Positions 1-6,735 of a DNA stretch of 9,401 nt are shown piece by piece. Position numbers and translations under genes: made by a program. The notes beneath the pieces were generated by a model. That model had not been told where the DNA came from. It made no database searches and saw nothing but the letters and a program-made list of their open reading frames with translations. The stretch covers positions 1 to 9,401 of the forward strand of contig JASBRM010000061.1 in assembly GCA_030149405.1 (NCBI GenBank). The letters run 5' to 3'. The stretch comes from Neptuniibacter sp. (GTDB lineage Bacteria > Pseudomonadota > Gammaproteobacteria > Pseudomonadales > Balneatricaceae). The first letter of the stretch is position 1; every line of letters starts with the position of its first letter.

Positions 1-38
1 AAGCTAGATAGGCGTATGTCACGGATAAAAGGCCATGC

Positions 39-81
39 ATTTGTAATACAAATTTAATGCTTTTGTATATACATATTAAAT
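39..81 (+). promoter_or_regulatory. AT-rich leader with palindrome ahead of the first gene
   Basis: The 81 bases before the first gene are AT-rich. They contain a perfect inverted repeat, ATTTGT-AAT-ACAAAT (39-53), and a second small palindrome, GTATATAC (65-72). The first could be an operator. Sequences resembling -10 boxes (TATATA at 66-71, TATTAA at 74-79) are present, but no well-spaced -35 stands out. That a promoter lies here is inference from composition and position. Confidence 0.25.
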
Positions 82-561
82 GTGCGTGTACTAGTATCAA
101 CCTCAACAATAAAAATAAAAGAGCAATATGGAATGTTCGGAAAACTTATCGCAAAAGTTATGGTGTCGAGGTATTCACATCATTGGAGTTCTTTCATAGA
201 TGAATTGTTTGAACAGGAAGATTTTCTACCGCCATTGCATGCGCCAAATATACTCTCCACACTTAAACCGGATTTAATAGCAACGCTTTCAGAAAGTCAT
301 TTCCATGACTATTCATACAAGCAAAGTGAGGAGCTCGTATTAAACTCACTCCTGCAACTTTTATTTGAGCAAATGAATGCTCAGCAATTTTCACCCTGGA
401 ATCCTGATCATCATGAACATGCTGAGACAACAAGGCTGTATAACAAAGTTGAACAGTTGATTCGGAACAAGGGCTACCGGTTGCATCAATATCCCAATAA
501 GTCTTCTGGGAAGTTTAAAAAGCTTCGTCAGGATTACGAAGAAAATCGCAGTTTAGCTTGA
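82..561 (+). CDS. hypothetical protein, 159 aa
   Basis: I do not recognise this protein. It is soluble-looking, with no signal peptide or membrane segment, and is rich in His, Glu, Gln and Ser. Visible features are a His/Asp-rich stretch near residues 105-113 (NPDHHEHAE) and a basic C-terminal part around residues 120-150 (LIRNKGYRLHQYPNKSSGKFKK). There are no cysteines. The frame is open from about position 58. The first usable start is GTG at 82, without a clear Shine-Dalgarno sequence; ATG at 133 (residue 18) is an equally reasonable start and would give 142 aa. The gene runs toward the peptidase gene and ends 44 bp before that gene's stop, so it is not co-transcribed with anything visible. 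Its coding potential is supported mainly by its length and a varied, protein-like composition. Confidence 0.5.
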   Translation: MRVLVSTSTIKIKEQYGMFGKLIAKVMVSRYSHHWSSFIDELFEQEDFLPPLHAPNILSTLKPDLIATLSESHFHDYSYKQSEELVLNSLLQLLFEQMNAQQFSPWNPDHHEHAETTRLYNKVEQLIRNKGYRLHQYPNKSSGKFKKLRQDYEENRSLA

Positions 562-575
562 AAAGGCATTTGTTG

Positions 576-597
576 AGTGCCCGATTAATCAGGCACT
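576..597. terminator. hairpin between convergent genes
   Basis: AGTGCC (576-581) pairs with GGCACT (592-597) around a 10-base loop that is itself the palindrome GATTAATC flanked by one base on each side. It lies between the stop codons of two convergent genes, where a bidirectional terminator is expected. There is no convincing T-run on either strand, so intrinsic termination is uncertain. Confidence 0.35.
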
Positions 598-605
598 GAT
601 AACAA

Positions 606-3443
606 TTATGCTTCAGGAACTGTGGCAGAGACCTCTTTTAAAACCAGGGTCGCCTGGGTGCTTTTATCAGTAATTACAATTCCCCCCAGCTTGTTGCCGA
701 AGCTTTTTACTGTAAGACGCCTTTTTTGTAGGTTTTGGAAGGCTGTTTCCAAATCGGTTAGAGCAACATTTTTGACAGCTTCAGCCAGTTGAGCTCGGGT
801 ATCAAAACTACGTTCACCCCAGTCCAGTTCCCGCCAATAGCGTTTGGTACGTGATGACAGCTTATTATCTTTTTTCAGGATTCGAGAAAGTACGCTGGAC
901 TTAAATCTATCCAGTTCTGTTTCGGTTAACGTCGGTAATTTGCTCTGCCACTCTGTTAGAAACAGATCGATATTGTTTTCTAATTCAGTAGCACTGGTAT
1001 TCGGTGATTGGACAATAAATGCCATTCCCGGTGTCTTATTCATTTGAATTGGGGTGGCAAAGACAATGTAGCCCAATTGTTTTTCTGTTCTTAGTTCATT
1101 GTAGAACGGAGCAGATAAAAGCTCAGCGAGCACGGATATTTCAGCGCGGGCTTTAGCCGAGTTGTTTTCACCCTGCAGCATCATGGTGATGGCTGCATCA
1201 TTATGATCGACCTCTACCGTTTCGATCAGAGGCGCGTCCGTTGGAATCTGAGTAACTCGAATTGGTTCAAGAACAGCACTCTCATCTTTGGCGAAAATGG
1301 TTTTTACATTCTGCGCCATTGCCGTTGCATACTCTTGTGTAATATTGCCGTGAGCCATAGCTTTCAGGGCAGGTTGTTGCAACAGCTCGAGAGTATATGA
1401 CTCAAGGTCTGTCAGGGAGACCTGTTTTGCCGCTTCAAGCTGACTTAACTTGTCATGTTGTGGCAAAAGCAGCTCATAGAGGCGGTTTATAGTCTGGTTG
1501 TAGGGTTTATCGTTGAAGCTGTTTTGCAATTGTTCAATCTGGCGTTGCTTAAGAATATCAAAGCGCTTTTGGTCAAAATCTGGTTTGCTCAGTGCCGCCA
1601 AAACCTGATCAAGCAGTAAGTTAAGCTTGTCGTTATATCCAGACAAACGAACACTGATGCCTTTCATATGCGGGTAAATTTCAGTGCCCATACCTGCTAG
1701 ATAAGCGTCATACAGTGTTTCGTTGAGCTGCTCCTGAACCAGTTGAGTGTACAAAGAGTTTAGTACCCAATTTTTTGCATTCTGGTTTGCCACTGGTGAC
1801 TGGAGCGTAAAATAGAAATTGGCTCTCGGAACTTTGAACTCGGTGTCAAATTGGTACCAGAACTCAAAGCCTTGTGCCTGACCGACTAACTCAGGTTTTT
1901 CGGTTTTTGTTGCCTTTAGTAGTTCCAGATTTTTTGCAATAAAGTGGTTTTGTGAGCGAATACTTAATTGCACAGGAATCTCTGAAGCTTTGAGTTCCAT
2001 CAGCTGTTGTTCTGTAAACGTCTCTACCGCATAAGGAGTTTTGTAATAGGCCTCGATCTGATCGGTTTCCAGGTCTTTCGCTTTCAGGCTTAAGAAAAGG
2101 TTATCGGGCTTGATCTCATTAAGGTAGCTATTGATCAACTCAGCATCAAAATCTTCAAATGTATAGCTGGATGAAATGACTTTCTCTGTAGGGAAATACT
2201 GCATCTGCCTTGCCAATGAACTGGTCAGATGGATAGGTTCAGACTTTTCCTGGAACATAAACTCTATGGAACTGAGTTGTTTCTCTTCGTTGTAAAGCGC
2301 TTCCTGGATACCTTCTTGTTTAAGCAACTGGATATATTGGAACAGGGCTTTTGTTACTGAAAGATAGTTTTCCAGACCTTTTTCGGTGAGAGAAATCATC
2401 ACCATAAAGCTGCCTTCATTCTCCAGATTGTGCCCGGGTGAAGCGGACAGAGATGTAGCCCAGCCTTTATCTTTCAGGTAAGAGAGCAGGCTACCCTGAC
2501 CTTCATAGCCCACTAGGCTGCTAATGTAATACAGAGGTTTCTGTTGCCACTTGGTACGGAATTCAGGTATCGGGAAAGTCAAAGTTAAAGAGCGGATATC
2601 TTTGACCGGTTCAATAAACAACTGTTGTGGAAGCTGACCTGGTTTGAACAGGGTTTCATCGTCATAGAAGGGTTGTACGTTGCGGTTTTTAACCGCAGTA
2701 AACTTATCTATAGCCAACTGTTTAAGTTCAGGCAAAGGTTCTCGGCCAAAGACTACCAGAGTCATGAGGTTGGCTGAGTAATAACGTTTGTAAAACTCAA
2801 TCAGTTCATCACGGACGGCAGAGTCTTTGCGGTCCGCAAGTGTTTGTAGGCTGCCAACTGAAAATTTATTGTGGCTGTGTGCAGTATTCATGACCTGCTT
2901 TGTTGCAGCGTAACCCCGGCGGTAATCGTCTCGAATCTTTGATTGATATTCTGAGTGAACCGCATGACGTTCACGATCAACGTATTTTTCATCAAAACGT
3001 GGTGCAATAAAGAACTGTGCGAAACGATCTAATGCCGGCTCAAGAAATTCTGCGCTGACATCAAAGAAATAGTTGGTGTTTTCCTGTGCGGTGTAAGCGT
3101 TATGGCCGCCACCATGAGAGCGGATGTAACTCTGATATTCATCCGCCTCTGGATATTTGTCGGTGCCCAAGAACAACATATGTTCAAGAAAGTGTGCCAA
3201 CCCAGCACGATTTCTGGGGTCAGCGCTGGAGCCAACGGCTACATTCATTGAAGCTGCGGCTTTGTCAGCAGTTGGATCTGAAATTAACAGTACCCGCAGT
3301 TGGTTATCCAGCGTGAGAGTGGCGTATTCCCTGGAGTCATTCGGGCTTTTTTCTATATCTGCATTGGCGGTTGAATGGAACGCGAATAACGCACTGATTA
3401 AGAATAAGGTTTGAAAAAAGCGAAAAGAAACAACGTGGAACAT
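606..3443 (-). CDS. periplasmic M16 zinc metallopeptidase (pitrilysin/protease III family)
   Basis: This is a secreted peptidase of the insulinase (M16A) family, expected to degrade small proteins and peptides in the periplasm. From the ATG at 3443 it is 945 aa, close to the 962 aa of E. coli pitrilysin. Residues 1-28 form a signal peptide (hydrophobic FFQTLFLISALFAF, then STANA before D). The inverted zinc motif HFLEH is at residues 84-88: H84 and H88 are ligands and E87 is the catalytic base. E165 in HSEYQ, 77 residues after H88 as in pitrilysin, is the third ligand. GGGHNAYT (about 111-118) is also typical of the family. The C-terminal half keeps the substrate-binding segment RTEKQLGYIVF (R785, Y792), equivalent to R824 and Y831 of insulin-degrading enzyme. 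The order is therefore catalytic M16, M16_C, middle domain and C-terminal inactive M16-like domain. The frame extends 15 codons upstream to a TTG at 3488, but that would put a charged, non-signal stretch before the signal peptide and has no ribosome binding site, so I prefer 3443. The gene stands alone on the minus strand. It could be called ptrA, but orthology cannot be shown here. Confidence 0.93.
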   Translation of the reverse strand: MFHVVSFRFFQTLFLISALFAFHSTANADIEKSPNDSREYATLTLDNQLRVLLISDPTADKAAASMNVAVGSSADPRNRAGLAHFLEHMLFLGTDKYPEADEYQSYIRSHGGGHNAYTAQENTNYFFDVSAEFLEPALDRFAQFFIAPRFDEKYVDRERHAVHSEYQSKIRDDYRRGYAATKQVMNTAHSHNKFSVGSLQTLADRKDSAVRDELIEFYKRYYSANLMTLVVFGREPLPELKQLAIDKFTAVKNRNVQPFYDDETLFKPGQLPQQLFIEPVKDIRSLTLTFPIPEFRTKWQQKPLYYISSLVGYEGQGSLLSYLKDKGWATSLSASPGHNLENEGSFMVMISLTEKGLENYLSVTKALFQYIQLLKQEGIQEALYNEEKQLSSIEFMFQEKSEPIHLTSSLARQMQYFPTEKVISSSYTFEDFDAELINSYLNEIKPDNLFLSLKAKDLETDQIEAYYKTPYAVETFTEQQLMELKASEIPVQLSIRSQNHFIAKNLELLKATKTEKPELVGQAQGFEFWYQFDTEFKVPRANFYFTLQSPVANQNAKNWVLNSLYTQLVQEQLNETLYDAYLAGMGTEIYPHMKGISVRLSGYNDKLNLLLDQVLAALSKPDFDQKRFDILKQRQIEQLQNSFNDKPYNQTINRLYELLLPQHDKLSQLEAAKQVSLTDLESYTLELLQQPALKAMAHGNITQEYATAMAQNVKTIFAKDESAVLEPIRVTQIPTDAPLIETVEVDHNDAAITMMLQGENNSAKARAEISVLAELLSAPFYNELRTEKQLGYIVFATPIQMNKTPGMAFIVQSPNTSATELENNIDLFLTEWQSKLPTLTETELDRFKSSVLSRILKKDNKLSSRTKRYWRELDWGERSFDTRAQLAEAVKNVALTDLETAFQNLQKRRLTVKSFGNKLGGIVITDKSTQATLVLKEVSATVPEA

Positions 3444-3564
3444 ACCGGAATATCGCCTCAAAGTTCTATCTGGAAATAATTGGGACAAAGAATAGCCGCT
3501 GAGGTTCCCCTGGAAAAGGTCAGCCCCGTAACTTTTTCCGATTTAATTAATTGATACGTCTCAT

Positions 3565-3593
3565 CTTTCATCCACTTAAGCCGATGTTACAAT
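3565..3593 (+). promoter_or_regulatory. candidate sigma-70 promoter for the DUF6394/K+ channel cluster
   Basis: TACAAT at 3588-3593 is a good -10 hexamer (5 of 6). At 17 bases upstream, CTTTCA (3565-3570) is a weak -35. Transcription would begin near 3600, leaving a leader of about 25 nt before the ATG at 3625. A Shine-Dalgarno-like AGGAAAAG lies just before that ATG. The same intergenic region must hold the divergent peptidase promoter, for which I see no convincing hexamers. Confidence 0.4.
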
Positions 3594-3624
3594 CAAAGGT
3601 GAATCTGTTCCCAGGAAAAGAACG

Positions 3625-4008
3625 ATGAATAAAGATAAGGTAATTTTTGCATTTTTTATTGTACTGGCGCTGACGCTGAACTTTGGTTTTTTTCTGGGTG
3701 ATATTGATAACCCCGAACATCACAATGTGTTCGAGTTTTTTGCAGCCATCACAGTCAGCCTTATCTGTACCGTTCTGAAGTTTGGTGACAGGACCCATCT
3801 TGGAGCTTTGATGCTCGCTACCTCTTTGGTGGCGGACTTACAACTGGTGATCGCCGCTTGTATCTGGGGCTATGCGGTTCAGGTCAGTGGGGTAGGTATG
3901 GATGCTTCCAATATGTCGAGTGTGGTATCCCTTAGCGGTGGTGCGCTACTGGCCAACATTATCTCGGTTATTCTGCTGGTGGTTGAATCTGCCATGCTGC
4001 GTCGTTAA
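3625..4008 (+). CDS. DUF6394-like small inner-membrane protein, 127 aa
   Basis: This is a small integral membrane protein of unknown function. Hydrophobic segments lie at about residues 6-24 (VIFAFFIVLALTLNFGFFLG), 38-52, 62-87 and 105-124, giving three or four membrane spans. Between the first two is a polar, conserved-looking loop, DIDNPEHHN. The C-terminus is short and basic (LRR). From memory of the family, the phrases LALTLNFGFF, DIDNPEHHNV and SLSGGALLANI match the DUF6394 family found in Pseudomonas and relatives; I could not search to confirm this. The ATG is preceded by AGGAAAAG with good spacing. Only 12 bp separate its stop from the K+ channel gene, so the two are almost certainly co-transcribed. 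This makes an accessory or assembly role for the channel plausible, but that is inference from context only. Confidence 0.8.
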   Translation: MNKDKVIFAFFIVLALTLNFGFFLGDIDNPEHHNVFEFFAAITVSLICTVLKFGDRTHLGALMLATSLVADLQLVIAACIWGYAVQVSGVGMDASNMSSVVSLSGGALLANIISVILLVVESAMLRR

Positions 4009-4020
4009 CAGACGGTTCCG

Positions 4021-5712
4021 ATGAATAACATCCTCTACCTTTTGCTCAGGCGTTTACGGACGCCTCTGATCATATTGATTGTTGTCTATTCAATATCAGT
4101 GCTCGGATTTGTGCTGATTCCAGGGGAAGATGATCAGGGCAATGTTTACCACATGGATTTTTTCCATGCGTTTTATTTTGTCTCCTTTATGGGATCAACC
4201 ATAGGTTTTGGTGAAATACCCTACGCATTTACCCCTGCCCAGCGGATGTGGGCGATGCTCTCAATTTACGCCACGGTTATTGCTTGGTTGTATGGGATTG
4301 GTACTTCACTTGCGTTGCTACAGGAACCCATGTTTGGACGTATGTTACGTCGCCGTTCTTTCAAGGCGTCAGTAAAGCGCCTGAATGAACCTTTTTACCT
4401 TGTATGTGGTTACGGGGTAACTGGTAGTGTAATTGTTCGGCAGTTGGTAAGAAGGGATGTCAGGGTCGTGGTTCTGGATCATAAAAGTGATCGTATTGAT
4501 GGGCTGGAGATGGATGAATTGTCGCTTCCCGTACCCGCCTTGTGCGCGGATGCCGCTTTGCCCGATGTGCTTGATGATGCAGGGTTGCAACACCCAAATT
4601 GTATTGGTGTGATGGCGCTGACTGATATGGACCAAACCAACCTTTCCATTGCGATTGCCAGTAAGTTACTTTGCCCTGATCGCATGGTGATTAGCCGTAC
4701 GGAATCCGATACCACCACCGCCAATCTCAACTCTTTTGGTACGGATCTGGTTGTAGATCCCTTCAAAACCTATGCTCAATACCTATCTTTAGCCGCGCAT
4801 GCACCTTATATGCATCTGGTTTATGACTGGATTCATAATCCATTCCACCGACCTCTTTCCAGTGTATATCAGACGACAAAAGGTCGCTGGATTATCTGCG
4901 GTCATGGCCGCTTTGGGCGTGCGTTGTACAAAGCTTTTGATGAGAGTGATGTTGATCTGACAGTCGTTGATTTAGATGGTAGTAAGAATAAGGATCTGCC
5001 GCATCAGGTGACCGGAGTGGGGACCGAGGCGGTTACGCTTTCGGAAGCTGGGGTGATGGATGCAGTCGGGATTGTTGCAGGTACCCCCAATGATGCTGAC
5101 AATCTTTCGATCATCATGACGGCAAGGGAGATGAACCCAAAAATACTCACAGTCGTGCGTCAGAATATTCACGCGAATAAATTGGTTTACCATAACAGTC
5201 GTGCCGATTTTATTATGGAGCCGGGCCGAATTATCGCTAACCGAATTCTTGCCCATGTTAAGTCCCCACTGGTTCCTGTGTTTATTGAAGAGATGTTGAA
5301 GAAGCATAATGATGTCTGGGCGCATACCCTGATTAATCGCATGAGTAGTGTTGTGGGTGAAAACGAGTTGGACAGCTGGGCCTTCACGATCAATGAGGAG
5401 GAAACACCGGCGTTGATGGAAGCGTTTGAACAGGGTGAAGAGCTAAAACTCTCTTTATTCTTTAAAAACCCACACAACCGCAATCGTAATTTGCATGCTT
5501 TCCCTCTCATGCTGAGGCGTGAAGGTAATATTGATATGTTGCCTGGTGAGTTGGATCAGCTTCAGCCTGGTGATGAGATCCTCATTTGCGGCTTAAATAA
5601 AGCCAACCGCCGGATGCAGTGGACAGCGAACAACTACAATGTCCTTCAATATATCCTGACTGGCAATGACGCCAGCAATAGTTTACTTTCGCGGCTTCTG
5701 CAGAAAACTTAA
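4021..5712 (+). CDS. two-RCK potassium channel / TrkA-N NAD-binding ion channel, 563 aa
   Basis: This is an inner-membrane K+ channel subunit with cytoplasmic ligand-gating domains. Two membrane helices (about residues 14-34 and 75-99) flank a pore loop whose selectivity filter reads STIGFGE (59-65), a variant of the canonical TVGYGD. A tandem pair of RCK/TrkA-N Rossmann domains follows. The first has CGYGVTGSV (129-137; GxGxxG) with acidic D153 at the end of the second strand. The second has CGHGRFGRAL (293-302) with D317. The C-terminal portion (about 475-530: ELKLSLFFKN ... LQPGDEILICG) resembles a TrkA-C regulatory lobe. One pore and two RCK domains per chain imply that a tetramer carries a full eight-RCK gating ring. 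The ATG has no strong Shine-Dalgarno sequence; the 12-bp gap after the upstream stop suggests translational coupling. The filter change from Y-G-D to F-G-E is also seen in other bacterial channels and need not abolish K+ selectivity. Physiological role (K+ uptake, efflux or osmotic response) cannot be read from sequence. Confidence 0.9.
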   Translation: MNNILYLLLRRLRTPLIILIVVYSISVLGFVLIPGEDDQGNVYHMDFFHAFYFVSFMGSTIGFGEIPYAFTPAQRMWAMLSIYATVIAWLYGIGTSLALLQEPMFGRMLRRRSFKASVKRLNEPFYLVCGYGVTGSVIVRQLVRRDVRVVVLDHKSDRIDGLEMDELSLPVPALCADAALPDVLDDAGLQHPNCIGVMALTDMDQTNLSIAIASKLLCPDRMVISRTESDTTTANLNSFGTDLVVDPFKTYAQYLSLAAHAPYMHLVYDWIHNPFHRPLSSVYQTTKGRWIICGHGRFGRALYKAFDESDVDLTVVDLDGSKNKDLPHQVTGVGTEAVTLSEAGVMDAVGIVAGTPNDADNLSIIMTAREMNPKILTVVRQNIHANKLVYHNSRADFIMEPGRIIANRILAHVKSPLVPVFIEEMLKKHNDVWAHTLINRMSSVVGENELDSWAFTINEEETPALMEAFEQGEELKLSLFFKNPHNRNRNLHAFPLMLRREGNIDMLPGELDQLQPGDEILICGLNKANRRMQWTANNYNVLQYILTGNDASNSLLSRLLQKT

Positions 5713-5714
5713 TC

Positions 5715-5727
5715 GAGGTGGTTTCTG
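5715..5727 (+). promoter_or_regulatory. Shine-Dalgarno plus CTG initiation site of the permease
   Basis: GAGGTG (5715-5720) lies directly after the channel stop codon (5710-5712) and ends 4 bases before CTG at 5725; counted from the GAGG core the spacing is 6 bases. The reading frame between the TAA and codon 43 contains no ATG, GTG or TTG, so this site decides the start of the next gene. Initiation at CTG is rare but documented in bacteria. Confidence 0.6.
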
Positions 5728-6600
5728 GCTTACCTGCTTCTGACCCTGACTACACTGTTCTGGGCTTCTAACTTCGTTCTGGGTCGTGCATTTTCACCGG
5801 AATTAACTCCGATCACTCTCGCATTTGTTCGCTGGGCTGCGGCATTAACTTTGTTGTTACCTTTTGCTATTCCCACAATCTGGAAGCATCGTTCCCTGAT
5901 TTGTGAAAATTGGATGAGCCTGTTTATTCTGGGTGGATTGAGTGTCGCAGGGTTCAATACGCTGGCTTATATAGGTTTGCAATCCACAACGGCAGTTAAC
6001 GGTACGTTGATGCAATCCACCATGCCAATCATGATTCTGTGCTTGAGTGCGCTTTTCCTGCGGGAAATGGCAACACTAAAGCAGTGGCTGGGGGTTGTAG
6101 TATCTCTGGGTGGGGTACTGCTTCTTATTTCCCGAGCTAAACTTGAGTTATTGTTAACGCTGGAATTCAACACCGGTGATCTTTGGATCATCACCGCGAT
6201 GCTGGTCTGGGGGGTGTATAGTATTGGTTTGCGGTGGAAACCCGTTGGCCTGACTCAGTTTGAGTTCCTGCAAGTTACTTTGATTGTCGGGGTTTTCATT
6301 CTCTACCCATTAGCACTCTGGGAGCAACAATCGGCACCGGCTATTCAATGGAGCAATGAGTTGTACATGCTGATTGCTTATCTGGCAGTTTTTCCCTCAA
6401 TACTGGCTTACCTGTTCTGGAATTATGGGGTGGAGAAACTGGGTGCTCAAAAATCCGGATTGTTCATCCATCTGGTGCCCTTATGGGGCATGATCCTGTC
6501 GGTGACTTTCCTTGGAGAGCAAGTACAGGCTTTCCATTTGGCAGGCATGGCATTAATATTTGTAGGTATCTATCTTGCGGTAATAGCGGATAGAGCTTAG
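5725..6600 (+). CDS. EamA/DMT-family permease, 291 aa, probable CTG start
   Basis: This is an inner-membrane transporter of the drug/metabolite transporter superfamily (RhaT/YdcZ/PecM-like), with two tandem EamA domains of five helices each (about residues 1-135 and 150-287). The substrate cannot be inferred; relatives export amino acids, sugars or metabolites. A start at CTG 5725 gives an N-terminus (M)AYLLLTLTTLFWASNFVLGRAFSP, the standard first EamA helix with its FW..NFV.GR pattern, and a normal family length of about 290 aa. The first canonical start in frame (TTG at 5851) would delete this helix and leave 249 aa, which I consider wrong. Other family-like segments are STMPIMILCLSALFLRE (about 95-115), the second-half signature YLFWNYGVEKLGA and VTFLGEQ near the C-terminus. 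The gene begins 12 bp after the channel stop and in the same frame as it, so it belongs to the DUF6394-channel transcript. The final G of its TAG stop is also the first base of a downstream repeat element. Confidence 0.88.
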   Translation: MAYLLLTLTTLFWASNFVLGRAFSPELTPITLAFVRWAAALTLLLPFAIPTIWKHRSLICENWMSLFILGGLSVAGFNTLAYIGLQSTTAVNGTLMQSTMPIMILCLSALFLREMATLKQWLGVVVSLGGVLLLISRAKLELLLTLEFNTGDLWIITAMLVWGVYSIGLRWKPVGLTQFEFLQVTLIVGVFILYPLALWEQQSAPAIQWSNELYMLIAYLAVFPSILAYLFWNYGVEKLGAQKSGLFIHLVPLWGMILSVTFLGEQVQAFHLAGMALIFVGIYLAVIADRA

Positions 6601-6703
6601 GAACCTACGAACAAGTCCTGTTTGTGCTCTGCAAGTCCTGAAGCTTGTAGATGCAAGGCGCAGTTCGCAGTTAATGGCCGTAGCCTTTAACAAGTTCCAT
6701 AAC
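6600..6703 (+). mobile_element. degenerate copy of the left part of the 264-bp MITE-like element
   Basis: This stretch aligns with 8757-8860 over about 104 bases. Shared runs include GGAACCT at the start, CTCTGCAA, CCTGAAG, AGATGCAAGG, TTAATGGCC and a final TAAC. Similarity stops near 6703, so the right two-thirds of the element seen at 8757-9020 is missing. A short sequence resembling an inverted end (AAGTTCC, 6692-6698) occurs near the right limit but is weak. The element starts on the last base of the permease stop codon and fills most of the gap before the Tim44-like gene. No coding sequence is visible inside it. Confidence 0.65.
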
Positions 6704-6713
6704 TACAAAAAAA

Positions 6714-6719
6714 TAGAAT
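6714..6719 (+). promoter_or_regulatory. possible -10 box for the Tim44-like gene
   Basis: TAGAAT (5 of 6 to TATAAT) lies 16 bp before the ATG at 6736. A -35-like TTAACA (6687-6692, 5 of 6) lies inside the repeat element, but the 21-base spacing is too long for a normal sigma-70 promoter. The gene may instead be read from the upstream operon, since no terminator is seen in between. AGGCGG (6721-6726) is the likely ribosome binding site. Confidence 0.25.
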
Positions 6720-6735
6720 CAGGCGGATAGAGCGA

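Noticed and set aside
3444..3488. upstream TTG start for the M16 peptidase (15 extra residues)
   Set aside because: It would place a charged segment before an otherwise normal signal peptide, and no ribosome binding site precedes it.
3568..3798. 76-aa minus-strand open frame
   Set aside because: It is antisense to the start of the DUF6394-like gene and its promoter; the plus-strand frame has clear membrane-protein and family features.
4369..5510. several minus-strand frames of 88-117 aa
   Set aside because: They are antisense shadows of the RCK domains of the K+ channel.
6597..6735. terminator between the permease and the Tim44-like gene
   Set aside because: Short complementary stretches exist within the element remnant, but no stem followed by a T-run is seen on the plus strand.
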